Shown here one piece after another: positions 1-7,819 of a stretch of 32,163 nucleotides of DNA. Made by a program: the position numbers and the translations under genes. Location: positions 9,085 through 41,247 of the forward strand of contig DAJR01000057.1 of NCBI GenBank assembly GCA_002496385.1, given 5' to 3'. The DNA comes from Methanomassiliicoccales archaeon UBA147. Lineage in GTDB: Archaea > Thermoplasmatota > Thermoplasmata > SG8-5. Position 1 is the stretch's first letter. Each line of letters begins with the position of its first letter. The notes beneath the pieces are model-generated. The model saw nothing but the letters and a program-made list of their open reading frames with translations, was not told where the DNA came from and ran no database searches.

Positions 1-90
1 AGCCAGCCATCCCTAGCCCCTTTATCCCATTTAATAAACAAAGACCCTAGACCCTTTACACCATTTTGAAAGCAAAGACCCTAGCCCCTC
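1..90 (+). repeat. 34-bp-period tandem repeat, left copy, cut by window edge
   Basis: Three CCCTAG cores start at 11, 45 and 79, exactly 34 bp apart. Each is embedded in a longer shared unit of the form CCATTT...CAAAGACCCTAG. The block is closely similar to the reverse complement of 31921-32010, where the cores are also 34 bp apart. Base 1 lies inside the arm of a hairpin that is complete in the right copy, so the element continues off the window. It ends 8 bp from the stop codon of the cysteinyl-tRNA synthetase gene. The arms carry no coding capacity that I can see. Confidence 0.85.
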
Positions 91-97
91 AGAAGGT

Positions 98-1495
98 TCA
101 CAACACTTTCCATTTGGGTCCGTCCGCGCTGTCCTCCAGCACTATGCTAAGGGCTTTCAGCCGGTCACGTATCTCATCGGCCAGCTTGAAATTTTTCTCC
201 GCCCTGGCTTTCTGGCGGATGCCGATTATTATGTCCATGAGAGGAGCAAGCATATGCTCCTGGCCAACCTTCTCGAATTTGAATATGGACAGTATCTCAT
301 CGAAGACCCTGTAAGCCTTGATGACTTCCTCAAGGCCGCCCTTTGTGGCTCCTGACTCAAGGTATTTGTTGACCTCCCTGGAGAACTCGAATGCGGAAGC
401 AATCGCGTCCCTGGTGTTGAAGTCCTCATCCATCGCTGCATCGAACTTTTCGACGGCTTCTGCGGCAACTTTACCGAAATCATCCCTGCCTTCGGGCGCG
501 GTCGCAAGAGCGGCCAGGGCCGCATCCAGTGTGTTCTGCATGCGCCCGAGGGCCTGTGCGGCCTCGGCCAGGGCCTTCTGGTTGAAATCGATGGGCTTTC
601 GGTAATGCGTGTTGAGCAGGAAGAATCTGACCACCATCGGGTCATAATCCTTCAGAACGTCCTTGATTGTGAAGAAATTGTTCAGCGACTTGGACATCTT
701 CTCCGAGCCGACATTCATCAACCCGCCGTGCAGCCAGTATTTGACGAACGGTTTTCCGGATAATGCCTCTGATTGCATTATCTCATTCTCGTGATGGGGG
801 AATACAAGCTCGGAGCCGCCTCCGTGGACCTCGAAGCTCTCGCCCAGGTATTTCATCGACATGACGGAGCACTCGATGTGCCATCCGGGTCTGCCCTCGC
901 TCCAGGGGGATTCCCAGAAAGGCTCGCCGGGTTTCTTGTTCTTCCAGAGCACGAAGTCAAGCGGACTTCTCTTCCTCTCGTCCACGGCAATGCGGGCGCC
1001 GGCCAGCATCTCGTCCTTCTTCCTGTGGCTCAGCTTTCCGAATTCCGCCACCGCCATCACGTCGAAGTAAACCTCTCCGCCGGATTCGTAGGCAAACCCC
1101 TTGTCTATAAGTTTCTGGATTGCCCCGATTATCTCTTTCATATGGTGGCTGGCGACCGGGTAGATATCGGCCCTTTTCACACCAAGCCTTCCCATGTCCT
1201 TATGGTACTCGCCGATGTATTTCTCCGTGAGCTGGTCAAGCGGGATGCCCAGTTTTATGGTCCTCTCGATGCAGTGATCCTCGATGTCGGTGAAATTTAT
1301 CACGTAGGTCACTTGGTAACCCTTCCTGACCAGATGCCTTCTTATCACGTCGAATGTGACCGCGGATTTGGCATGGCCCATGTGGCTGTCGTCGTAAGTG
1401 TTGATGCCGCAGACATACATTCCTACCCTGCTTCCGCTGATGGGCTGGAATTCCTCTGTCTGGCCGGTCATGGTGTTGTGGACTCTGAGGGTCAT
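98..1495 (-). CDS. cysS: Cysteinyl-tRNA synthetase
   Basis: A class I aminoacyl-tRNA synthetase that charges tRNA-Cys with cysteine in the cytoplasm. The 465 residues are a normal length for the family. The HIGH-type motif HMGH lies at residues 38-41 and the KMSKS loop at 266-270. Zinc-site residues are visible: C29 in the first fold segment, the cysteine of HIECS, and the histidines of the FPHHENE segment. The segment after C29 reads CGINTYD where the family usually has CGPTVYD. The C-terminal third is the helical anticodon-binding region with the DEDFNT motif. The ATG at 1495 is supported by GGAG at 1504-1507, 8 nt upstream. It is a lone gene with its own TATA-like element, pointing away from its neighbours on the plus strand. 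Identification is secure. Confidence 0.97.
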   Translation of the reverse strand: MTLRVHNTMTGQTEEFQPISGSRVGMYVCGINTYDDSHMGHAKSAVTFDVIRRHLVRKGYQVTYVINFTDIEDHCIERTIKLGIPLDQLTEKYIGEYHKDMGRLGVKRADIYPVASHHMKEIIGAIQKLIDKGFAYESGGEVYFDVMAVAEFGKLSHRKKDEMLAGARIAVDERKRSPLDFVLWKNKKPGEPFWESPWSEGRPGWHIECSVMSMKYLGESFEVHGGGSELVFPHHENEIMQSEALSGKPFVKYWLHGGLMNVGSEKMSKSLNNFFTIKDVLKDYDPMVVRFFLLNTHYRKPIDFNQKALAEAAQALGRMQNTLDAALAALATAPEGRDDFGKVAAEAVEKFDAAMDEDFNTRDAIASAFEFSREVNKYLESGATKGGLEEVIKAYRVFDEILSIFKFEKVGQEHMLAPLMDIIIGIRQKARAEKNFKLADEIRDRLKALSIVLEDSADGPKWKVL

Positions 1496-1530
1496 GTGGA
1501 TTGCTCCGGGGGCATATCATGGGGAGAGGG

Positions 1531-1540
1531 TATAAAAATG
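1531..1540 (-). promoter_or_regulatory. TATA-like element for cysS
   Basis: Read on the minus strand this is CATTTTTATA, about 36-45 nt upstream of the cysS ATG. A start of transcription about 26 nt downstream would leave a very short leader carrying the GGAG ribosome site. Confidence 0.45.
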
Positions 1541-1669
1541 TGAGGGCGGCGGATTGCATAGGTTCGATATAATGCCCTGGCAGGCGAGGCATTTGGATAA
1601 CAATATTTTGGACGGAATAGCCTGTATTCAGATTGCATTATCTGTATGTAATCGAATGTGGCAGATGTC

Positions 1670-1924
1670 CTATTTCGTCCATTTGAACTCATCGATTGGA
1701 AGGGCCATCGATGTTTTGCATGTCACGCATGATGCGAGCGAGCACACGAACTCGACGGCCTTCTTCTCGTTCTCTGCTTCGAAAATGATTATCGCATCGG
1801 TCTCGCCGAACAGACCCAGGAACTCCCTTATCTTGATGCCTTCCGGGATCTTCAGTCTCTTGAGGGCCCTTATGGTGTCCTCGAAACGTCCTTCCTTGGC
1901 TTGGATTGTGGTAACCAGCAGCAT
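1670..1924 (-). CDS. Small GYD-domain-like protein
   Basis: An 84-residue protein with an alternating beta-alpha-beta pattern. The central segment GETDAIIIFEA followed by an AVEF helix resembles GYD-domain proteins, a small ferredoxin-like family without a defined biochemical role. Dimeric alpha-beta barrel or Lrp/AsnC ligand-binding folds are alternatives of the same shape. Two cysteines sit close together near the C-terminus (SCVTC), which could be a redox or metal pair, but this is inference. The ATG at 1924 is supported by AAGGTG at 1930-1935 and a TATA-like element ATTATATAC around 1957-1965, which argues for a real, separately transcribed gene. I do not know its function. Confidence 0.75.
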   Translation of the reverse strand: MLLVTTIQAKEGRFEDTIRALKRLKIPEGIKIREFLGLFGETDAIIIFEAENEKKAVEFVCSLASCVTCKTSMALPIDEFKWTK

Positions 1925-1955
1925 TCTTTCACCTTGTCATTATATGTTAGAAGCC

Positions 1956-1965
1956 GTATATAATC
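1956..1965 (-). promoter_or_regulatory. TATA-like element for the GYD-like gene
   Basis: On the minus strand this reads GATTATATAC, centred about 36 nt before the ATG at 1924 and upstream of the AAGGTG ribosome site. It lies in the 53-bp gap between this gene and the SCP2-domain gene, so the small gene can be transcribed by itself. Confidence 0.55.
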
Positions 1966-1977
1966 CTGTCTGAATGC

Positions 1978-2319
1978 TCAGGAAATGAGTTTCTTGAGGC
2001 GCATTACATCGTCGAGGCTCGCGTCGAACTTAAGCCTCTTCGTCGCCCAGGCTTTCATCGGTTTGAGCTCCCCGGTGAAAAGCAGCTTGAAGTCCAGCGT
2101 GGTGGCGTGGAGCGTTATCTCGGCGGTCGGGAGCTTCCCCTTCTTGAAATCCTTTATCTCGCCCTTGTCCAGGATGAAACTGAATCCCTCGTTGTCCGTA
2201 GTGTCAACATTCACGTTCCGGGTTATGTCAGCCAGCTCTTTGCGGAGGTTCTCATCCTCGGCTATCTTGGCCCTGAATTTGTCTATTGCCTTCGCGATGT
2301 GTCCCTGAAGTTCGTCCAT
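1978..2319 (-). CDS. SCP2 sterol-binding-domain protein
   Basis: A 113-residue single-domain protein of the SCP2 type. A charged N-terminal helix is followed by beta strands ending in the pattern FSFILDKGEIKDF. Next come the family-like TAEITLHATTLDFKLLFTG segment and the C-terminal MKAWATKRLKFDAS..LMRLKKLI-type region. SCP2 folds carry a hydrophobic tunnel that binds lipids or acyl chains; the ligand here is unknown. It starts 3 nt after the stop of the RNase HII gene and so is almost certainly co-transcribed with it, though no functional link is obvious. The length matches stand-alone prokaryotic SCP2 proteins. Confidence 0.85.
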   Translation of the reverse strand: MDELQGHIAKAIDKFRAKIAEDENLRKELADITRNVNVDTTDNEGFSFILDKGEIKDFKKGKLPTAEITLHATTLDFKLLFTGELKPMKAWATKRLKFDASLDDVMRLKKLIS

Positions 2320-2322
2320 GCA

Positions 2323-3006
2323 TCATCCCTCGAATCTGTCAAGTTTGGTAATTGCCAACTCGCTTATTATCCTATCCACGGTCTTCCATGACCTCCTGGT
2401 GTGCGGGGGAAGGTCCCCGTGCTCCGTGTACCAGGCCTTGAGGAAGTTGATGGTCTTTGGGTCCGAGGGATAGCCGCTCCCGAAGTCTGAGCCCAGTTCC
2501 TTTTTTATTCTCTCTATCATCGCGTCGCGCTTTGTCTTGGCGATGATGCTGGCGGCAGAGACCACTGGATAGGTGTCATCCGCCCCGTGCTTCGATATGA
2601 TTCTCACATTGGATTTCAATTCGCTGGCAACGTATCTGCCGAAAAGTTCCTCGTCAGTGTCGGCGGCATCCACGTAGGCGACCTTCGCCCCCAGCCTCTC
2701 GATGACGGTTGCGAAGAGCTTCGACTCCATCACATTCATGGTCATGGACTGGCGCAGCGTGTCTATATCCGCTGCGCTGGCTGTCACGACCTCGTATTTC
2801 ACCATGCCCACAAGCTCCTTCCGGATCGCCTCCCTTCTCGCAGGGGTGAGTTTCTTCGAGTCCTTCACTCCCAGGCTTCGAATTGCACGGTCATCATCCA
2901 CCAAGACGCCCGCGACAACGATGGGGCCAATGACAGGCCCCCTTCCGGCTTCGTCGACGCCGCAGAACGGACCGTCTGGCAAAGCGAAATCCTCCAACTT
3001 CTGCAT
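2323..3006 (-). CDS. rnhB: Ribonuclease HII
   Basis: Cleaves the RNA strand of RNA-DNA hybrids and removes ribonucleotides misincorporated in DNA. The 227 residues fit archaeal RNase HII. The GVDEAGRGP motif places catalytic D18 and E19. D113 lies in YVDAAD, and D143 in the segment before TYPVVSAASIIAK; this 30-residue D113-D143 spacing matches the archaeal enzymes. The C-terminal SGYPSDPKT region is also typical. The ATG at 3006 is about 25 nt downstream of a TTTTTTAA element at 3028-3036, so the message is probably leaderless. It is the first gene of a two-gene unit with the SCP2 protein and is divergent from the membrane-protein gene. Confidence 0.97.
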   Translation of the reverse strand: MQKLEDFALPDGPFCGVDEAGRGPVIGPIVVAGVLVDDDRAIRSLGVKDSKKLTPARREAIRKELVGMVKYEVVTASAADIDTLRQSMTMNVMESKLFATVIERLGAKVAYVDAADTDEELFGRYVASELKSNVRIISKHGADDTYPVVSAASIIAKTKRDAMIERIKKELGSDFGSGYPSDPKTINFLKAWYTEHGDLPPHTRRSWKTVDRIISELAITKLDRFEG

Positions 3007-3027
3007 GCGGATGTGATGCAGGCAGGC

Positions 3028-3036
3028 TTAAAAAAC
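3028..3036 (-). promoter_or_regulatory. TATA-like element for rnhB
   Basis: On the minus strand this is GTTTTTTAA, about 22-30 nt upstream of the rnhB ATG, the spacing expected for a leaderless archaeal transcript. Confidence 0.45.
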
Positions 3037-3103
3037 CTTTATGTACTTTCAATCATTATCCTGGCTGGCGGGAAACCGCACCGCATCATTGAGGACGGAT
3101 ACG

Positions 3104-4180
3104 ATGGAATACGAACTGAGATGGGGCAAATGGACATGGATGCCGGCCCTGGTGATAGGCACCATCATCGGCGCGATCATACTCTGGCTGGACTTCCAGC
3201 AGATGGGAATAGCCTGGCACAACGGTTACTACATGGCTATGCTGGGGTACTATGTCATGTTCTCCATATGCCAGAGCCACTATTTCAAGGTCAAGCCAGA
3301 ACCAAGTTGGGACGGTCTTGCGAGGCAGTGGGTGTCCATAACTAGCGCTGTCCTGATATTCTATGTCAATGACTGGATGATGAGAGAAGTTGTGGGCATA
3401 CCTGGGAATCTGGTAATGGGCGGACAGTTCTTCTTCATCGTCCTGGGTTTCTTCTTCTTCGGTATGGACGATTTCATGTTCAAGGGAGCGCTCTCGAAAT
3501 GGATCAAAAAAGATGCCGTCAAGGCGATATTCTGGTTCATAATAATATGGGTGTTCTGGTACATACTCTTCGCGGCAAGCTGGGGCCTTTCCCGGGCGCT
3601 GGGCGTATTCGACGCTCTCGCCAACAACATATTCCTGGGCAGCTTTCAGTGGACCATCATGATGTCCATGATGATAGCCATCACGTGGAGGGACTTCCTC
3701 GAATCGATAAAATGGAAAAGCGACATCCAGAGGGGGCTTGTGTTGCTCCCGTTCTCGCTGATAATGGGCCTCGTCCTGGGGTACATTTGCGTATTTTTCA
3801 TAGATGTCATTCAACCCTTCGCGGACCCTGACGCAATGCTGTCATCGGTGGATAAATGGCATCACGTTCTGTACATGGGCACATTCCCTCTCATTCCGAT
3901 AATCCTGTTTGGAATATACTCCAACCACTTCAATGCCATACCCGATGTGAAGAAGAAGGTCATGGCAAGGACAGCCTTCATCGCCTCGATGGTGATACTT
4001 GGCTATTTCATATTCCACCTGGTGACCTCCGAAACCGGCCTGTTCGCGGTGAACGGAACAAATCCGCACTGGTTCCACAGCCAGGACCTGATATTCAATT
4101 TCACGGTCTCCATCATCCCGTTGAGCCATCACTGGTTCTGCGGCCGGGTCTGGTTCCTCAGGTCTAAGAGAAAAACGTGA
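3104..4180 (+). CDS. Multi-pass membrane protein of unknown function
   Basis: I do not recognise this family. The start at 3104 is preferred over an upstream in-frame codon at 3041 because GAGGA at 3091-3095 is correctly spaced before it. This gives 358 residues. About ten hydrophobic segments are visible, many very aromatic: for example a run rich in F and G around residues 103-125 and a WFIIIWVFW-type helix near 145. Short polar loops are rich in W, H and D. There are no ATP-binding motifs or signal peptide. It ends 50 bp before the fbp start and could be cotranscribed with the glycolytic genes, but a TATA-like element in that gap suggests fbp has its own promoter. It could be a transporter or a membrane-embedded enzyme. 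Confidence 0.85.
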   Translation: MEYELRWGKWTWMPALVIGTIIGAIILWLDFQQMGIAWHNGYYMAMLGYYVMFSICQSHYFKVKPEPSWDGLARQWVSITSAVLIFYVNDWMMREVVGIPGNLVMGGQFFFIVLGFFFFGMDDFMFKGALSKWIKKDAVKAIFWFIIIWVFWYILFAASWGLSRALGVFDALANNIFLGSFQWTIMMSMMIAITWRDFLESIKWKSDIQRGLVLLPFSLIMGLVLGYICVFFIDVIQPFADPDAMLSSVDKWHHVLYMGTFPLIPIILFGIYSNHFNAIPDVKKKVMARTAFIASMVILGYFIFHLVTSETGLFAVNGTNPHWFHSQDLIFNFTVSIIPLSHHWFCGRVWFLRSKRKT

Positions 4181-4188
4181 CAGCAAGG

Positions 4189-4198
4189 GTTTTAATAT
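4189..4198 (+). promoter_or_regulatory. TATA-like element for the fbp-fba-tpiA operon
   Basis: GTTTTAATAT lies in the 50-bp gap after the membrane-protein stop and about 35 nt before the GTG start of fbp. The ribosome site AGAGGTGG at 4218-4225 follows it. Confidence 0.5.
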
Positions 4199-4230
4199 CC
4201 CCGGGACAATCACTCGCAGAGGTGGAAACG

Positions 4231-5115
4231 GTGCGATTGGAAGAACATCTCGCAGGATGCGAGCCAGGCCTGGCAAACCTGATCTTAAGGATCGCGGAAA
4301 CCTGCAAGACCGTCAAGAAGGGTTTTGCGAGCAGGCAGTCCTGCTCCGACACTGAAAACGTGTACGGGGAGAAGCAGATGGCCCTGGACAAATGGGCCGA
4401 TGAGGTTCTCATTTCCGACCTGAAGGACTCCGGCCTCGTGAGGTATCTCGCATCCGAGGAACAGCCCGGTGTTCTGACATTCGATTCGAAAGATGATTTC
4501 GGTATTACCATGGACCCTCTGGACGGCTCCTCTCTGATCGGGGTGAACCTTGCCGTCGGGACGATAATAGGGATATACCGCGGGAACGTCCTGGTCCCGG
4601 GCAACACGATGGTGGGGGCGATGTATGTGCTGTACGGCCCCCTGACAACACTGACATACTCCGTGAAGAAGGGAGTGCACGAGTTCGTGCTGGATGACGA
4701 CGGCCATTTCATTCTCCAGGAACAGGATATCAAGATTCCCGAGGGAAAGATATACGCCCCCGGCGCGCTCAGGAAGGAATATCTGCCCGGCCATCTCAAA
4801 TGGATAGAGAAGCTGGAGGCAGACGGCTACAAGATACGGTTCAGCGGCTCGTTCGTGGCGGATGTCCATCAGATCCTTCACAAAGGGGGCGTCTTCACAT
4901 ACCCCGGATACAAAGGAAAGGAGAAGGGGAAGCTCAGGCTGCTGTTCGAGGCAAACCCGATGGGCTTCATCGTGTGCCAGGCCGGGGGCGCAGCGAGCCA
5001 CGGGACCGGCGACATTCTGGAGGTCATGCCGGAGAACGTCAGCCAGCGAATCCCGATATACATCGGGGGGAAGAGGGAGATTGCGCTCATCGAGGAAATA
5101 AACAGAGGTGGATGA
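4231..5115 (+). CDS. fbp: Class I fructose-1,6-bisphosphatase
   Basis: Hydrolyses fructose 1,6-bisphosphate to fructose 6-phosphate, the committed step of gluconeogenesis. The GTG at 4231 is chosen as start because AGAGGTGG at 4218-4225 precedes it by about 6 nt. An in-frame GTG at 4177 overlaps the previous gene and has no such site. The resulting 294 residues carry the metal-binding DPLDGSS motif starting near residue 95, followed by the VGTIIGIY strand. The C-terminal half has the class I pattern KLRLLFEANPM, then AGG and the PENVSQRIPI segment. Archaea mostly use the inositol-monophosphatase-like class IV or the bifunctional class V enzyme, so class I here is notable. It is the first gene of a three-gene unit with aldolase and triosephosphate isomerase. 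Confidence 0.93.
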   Translation: MRLEEHLAGCEPGLANLILRIAETCKTVKKGFASRQSCSDTENVYGEKQMALDKWADEVLISDLKDSGLVRYLASEEQPGVLTFDSKDDFGITMDPLDGSSLIGVNLAVGTIIGIYRGNVLVPGNTMVGAMYVLYGPLTTLTYSVKKGVHEFVLDDDGHFILQEQDIKIPEGKIYAPGALRKEYLPGHLKWIEKLEADGYKIRFSGSFVADVHQILHKGGVFTYPGYKGKEKGKLRLLFEANPMGFIVCQAGGAASHGTGDILEVMPENVSQRIPIYIGGKREIALIEEINRGG

Positions 5116-5116
5116 T

Positions 5117-6253
5117 ATGTACGAACCGATACCGGGAGACCTGATGTTCAGGAGCCTTAGGGACCAGGGAATCATAATAATGGCTGCCAACCTGCGAATG
5201 ACCAGGGGTGTGGCCAGGGGAATTTTCAGGGCCGCTCTGGACCTGGATGCGCCCGTGATATTCGAGATTGCTCGCTCGGAGAGCGACCTGAAGGGCGGGT
5301 ACACCGGAATGAAGCCGGCCGACTATGCGAAGCAGGTCCAGATTGCCGCCAACGAGGTGAAATGGGATGTATGGGCGCTTCACGCGGACCATATCGGCGT
5401 GAAGAAGGGCACACCCGAGGATATCGAGGCCACCAAGTCCCTCATAGACGCACAGATAGAGGCCGGTTTCACGAGCTTTGCGATCGACGCATCCCACCTG
5501 TTCAACTTCAAAGGCGGGAACCTGAGGGAGGAGCTGGCACTGAACATAGATGCCACAACCGAGCTGGCCAAGCACATCAAGAAGAAGATGGGCAGTAAAA
5601 CATTCGGCCTCGAGGTCGAGGTCGGGGAGATTGGCAAGGAGAACGAGCAGGGGAAGGTCGTCACCACGCCGGACGAAGCTGTTACATTCATCAAGGCGCT
5701 GAACGAGAACGGCGTGGAGCCGGATGTGCTGGCGATAGCCAACGGGACAACGCACGGCAATATATTCGACGACAAGGGCAATATTATAGACCAGGTCGGA
5801 ATAGATCTGGACCAGACACGGAGGGTGGCCCAGGCACTCAGGGACATGGGCTCCAACGTGAGGATCGCACAGCACGGCATAACAGGCACACCCAGGGAAC
5901 TCATCAACACGATGTTCCCGAAAGGCGACATAATCAAGGGAAACGTGGCCACATTCTGGCAGAACATTGTGCTGGACACCGTGAAGGTCTATGACCCGGA
6001 ATTCTACAAGGAGATTTGGGACTGGACCGTCAAGACATACGCCCCCAAGAGCCCGGGCAAGCCCGAAAAGATGATATTCGGCAAGAACGTCAAGAATGCG
6101 TTCGGCCAATTCTACATGAGGTTCCAGAACCTTGAATTCGAGGCCGTGGACACAATCGAGGCGATATCCTATGCCGAGGCCAGGACATTCTTCAGGTCGT
6201 TCGGCGCGACCGGAACCGCGGGATACGTCAGGGACGCGATGGAGTCCTCATGA
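5117..6253 (+). CDS. fba: Class II fructose-bisphosphate aldolase
   Basis: A zinc-dependent aldolase that joins dihydroxyacetone phosphate and glyceraldehyde 3-phosphate, or cleaves fructose 1,6-bisphosphate. The ATG at 5117 follows AGAGGTGG at 5104-5111, which overlaps the fbp stop; this indicates translational coupling. In the 378 residues, HADH at 89-92 supplies the catalytic aspartate and a zinc-ligand histidine. The EVEVGEIG segment carries the conserved acidic residue. NGTTHG and AQHGITG supply further metal-ligand and phosphate-binding residues. The length is slightly above most class II aldolases (about 300-360). Many archaea instead use a class I DHNA-type aldolase or FBPA/P, so the class I phosphatase plus class II aldolase pair looks bacterial in style. 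Confidence 0.93.
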   Translation: MYEPIPGDLMFRSLRDQGIIIMAANLRMTRGVARGIFRAALDLDAPVIFEIARSESDLKGGYTGMKPADYAKQVQIAANEVKWDVWALHADHIGVKKGTPEDIEATKSLIDAQIEAGFTSFAIDASHLFNFKGGNLREELALNIDATTELAKHIKKKMGSKTFGLEVEVGEIGKENEQGKVVTTPDEAVTFIKALNENGVEPDVLAIANGTTHGNIFDDKGNIIDQVGIDLDQTRRVAQALRDMGSNVRIAQHGITGTPRELINTMFPKGDIIKGNVATFWQNIVLDTVKVYDPEFYKEIWDWTVKTYAPKSPGKPEKMIFGKNVKNAFGQFYMRFQNLEFEAVDTIEAISYAEARTFFRSFGATGTAGYVRDAMESS

Positions 6254-6915
6254 AAACGCCAGTCGTGATAATCAATATGAAGACATACCCCGAGTCCACG
6301 GGGCAGGAAGGCCTGAAGCTTGCCGCTCTCTGCCAGGAGGTCTTCGAATCAGGGAAATCCATCGCGATCGCACCCCAGAATGCCGACCTGGCCCTGTATT
6401 CCAATTCTTTCGGCCTTCCAGTTCTGGCCCAGCACGCGGACAATGCCAAGCAGGGCGGCGCGACAGGCAGGAACACGCCTGAAGCCATCAAGGCGGCAGG
6501 ATGCGCCGGGACCCTCATCAACCATTCTGAGTACAGGATTCCGGCCGAAGATGTCAAAGCCCTTGTGGCCAGGTGTAAAACCCTGGGCCTTGTCACGGTG
6601 GTATGCACGAAAGATGCTGCGGAAAGCCGGGAATATGCAAAATTCGGACCCGACTTCGTGGCTGTGGAGCCGCCGGAGCTCATCGGCGGCGACATCTCTG
6701 TTACCTCAGCCAATCCGAAGGTCGTCTCCGACTCTGTGAAGCTGGTCAAGGAAGCGGCTCCTGGAGTGAAGGTCCTCTGCGGCGCGGGGATCAAGACAGG
6801 AAAGGACGTGACCAAGGCAATCGAGTTGGGGGCGGACGGCGTGCTGCTGGCGTCCGGGGTTGTCAAGGCCAAAGACAGGAAAAAGGTGTTGTTGGACCTG
6901 GTCTTGGGGTTATAG
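6250..6915 (+). CDS. tpiA: Triosephosphate isomerase, archaeal type
   Basis: Interconverts glyceraldehyde 3-phosphate and dihydroxyacetone phosphate, supplying the aldolase encoded just upstream. The 221 residues match the short archaeal form (bacterial enzymes are about 250). Active-site residues are visible: N9 and K11 in INMK, H92 in NHSEYR, and E140 in VEPPELIGG. The phosphate-binding GAGIKTGKD and GADGVLLASG loops follow. Its ATG overlaps the aldolase stop in an ATGA arrangement, so the genes are coupled. The gene end overlaps the convergent phosphoesterase gene by 6 bp. Confidence 0.97.
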   Translation: MKTPVVIINMKTYPESTGQEGLKLAALCQEVFESGKSIAIAPQNADLALYSNSFGLPVLAQHADNAKQGGATGRNTPEAIKAAGCAGTLINHSEYRIPAEDVKALVARCKTLGLVTVVCTKDAAESREYAKFGPDFVAVEPPELIGGDISVTSANPKVVSDSVKLVKEAAPGVKVLCGAGIKTGKDVTKAIELGADGVLLASGVVKAKDRKKVLLDLVLGL

Positions 6916-7641
6916 TTCGAGATTCACATCCAGCTTTTTCTGCATTTCGCCGTCGCGTACATTCAATTCATCGGCCACCAGATGATTATTATCTAAATTG
7001 TATATCATTGCAGATGGGTATCCGTGACCCTTCAGCCTTTTCGATGTGGATGTCCCGCAGGTGATGAAATAGGTCCCTTCCAGATTCCATATCCAGTTCT
7101 TGTGCCTGTGGCCCGAGATGACCATGTGGACGCCGCATTCCCTTATCAGCTTGAGAACATCCCCCGCATCCGCGGGTATCTGCCGCTCCCGGCCGGTGCT
7201 GGGTATCGGTATCAGGTGGTGGTGAAGCATCATTATCTTCAGCCTGCCTTTTCCGGACATGTTCTTTCGGATCATTGCGTAATTGTGCCTGCCTATGTTG
7301 CCTGAATCTATGTCAGGTTCGGTGGAATCAATGCCCTGGATAACCGCTGCACCATTCTCCCAGAGCGGATGCCTGGGTCCAATCATCTCCTCGAACAGCT
7401 CCCATCCGTCATTCCTGGCGTCGTGGTTTCCCGGCACAATGACGCAGTCCTTGACCTTGAACCTCCGGAAATATTCGAGCCATTGCACGTACTCATGCAG
7501 ATGGCCCTCGTTGGTCAGGTCTCCCGTGATGAGCAGCAGGTCGGGCGACTGGCAGTTTACGAACTCGACCACCCTCTCCCCCCATTCCGGGCAGTAGTTT
7601 GGGCTGGTCACATGCAAGTCGGAGAGATGGATCATCTTCAT
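6910..7641 (-). CDS. Calcineurin-like metallophosphoesterase
   Basis: A dinuclear-metal phosphoesterase. The reading frame is open further upstream, but the ATG at 7641 begins MKMIHLSDLH, which matches the family start, and the upstream stretch is better explained by small ORFs. In the 243 residues the five metal-site blocks are all present: SDLH at about 7-10, GDLTNEG near 40, GNHDAR near 72, a HHH cluster near 145, and GHRH near 182. The substrate cannot be told from sequence; cyclic nucleotides, nucleotides and phosphoproteins are possible in this superfamily. It sits between the gluconeogenic operon and the pst cluster, so a role in phosphate scavenging is possible but unproven. Confidence 0.92.
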   Translation of the reverse strand: MKMIHLSDLHVTSPNYCPEWGERVVEFVNCQSPDLLLITGDLTNEGHLHEYVQWLEYFRRFKVKDCVIVPGNHDARNDGWELFEEMIGPRHPLWENGAAVIQGIDSTEPDIDSGNIGRHNYAMIRKNMSGKGRLKIMMLHHHLIPIPSTGRERQIPADAGDVLKLIRECGVHMVISGHRHKNWIWNLEGTYFITCGTSTSKRLKGHGYPSAMIYNLDNNHLVADELNVRDGEMQKKLDVNLEL

Positions 7642-7666
7642 GCGGCATGTGATGCAATCTTGGTAC

Positions 7667-7807
7667 TTAATCAATGCCAACGCACTCTGCGAAATCCGGC
7701 AGGGAAAGTTGCCTGGTTCGCTTTCTCTGTCTTCCCGGTTCGATATCCTCCCACACCACGTGCGCTCCCATCCGAGAGAGCGCCAGCATCGCATCGGTCG
7801 CAGTCAT
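7667..7807 (-). CDS. Small ORF, 46 aa, third of three before the phosphoesterase
   Basis: ATG at 7807, stop TAA at 7667-7669. The product is 46 residues, basic in its middle part (GRQRKRTRQ) with an acidic, hydrophobic C-terminal end. I recognise no family. GAGGGG at 7816-7821 lies 8 nt upstream of the ATG and overlaps the stop of the preceding small ORF, which fits translational coupling. It ends 25 nt before the phosphoesterase start. Real coding is likely but not proven: the stretch is also open in other frames, and short proteins cannot be judged by composition alone. Confidence 0.5.
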   Translation of the reverse strand: MTATDAMLALSRMGAHVVWEDIEPGRQRKRTRQLSLPDFAECVGID

Positions 7808-7819
7808 ATAATCTGCCCC

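Noticed and set aside
1..90. 34-bp-period repeats as a CRISPR array
   Set aside because: The units are contiguous tandem copies differing only at a few bases, with no unique spacers and no cas genes.
773..1543. Plus-strand ORF of 256 codons opposite cysS
   Set aside because: Shadow of the cysteinyl-tRNA synthetase gene; no motif or ribosome site.
1545..1669. tRNA-like GGTTCGA sequence in the spacer upstream of cysS
   Set aside because: A T-loop-like match alone; no acceptor or anticodon stem can be paired around it.
1554..1973. Plus-strand ORF of 139 codons opposite the GYD-like gene
   Set aside because: Antisense shadow; the minus-strand gene has a family pattern, ribosome site and TATA element.
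4285..6109. Long minus-strand ORFs of about 340 codons opposite fbp and fba
   Set aside because: They lie antisense to strongly recognised enzymes, show no family motifs and are explained by the codon bias of the genes on the other strand.
7642..7794. N-terminal extension of the phosphoesterase by 51 residues
   Set aside because: The family starts just before SDLH, the added residues look unlike a domain, and the DNA overlaps the 46-codon ORF in another frame.
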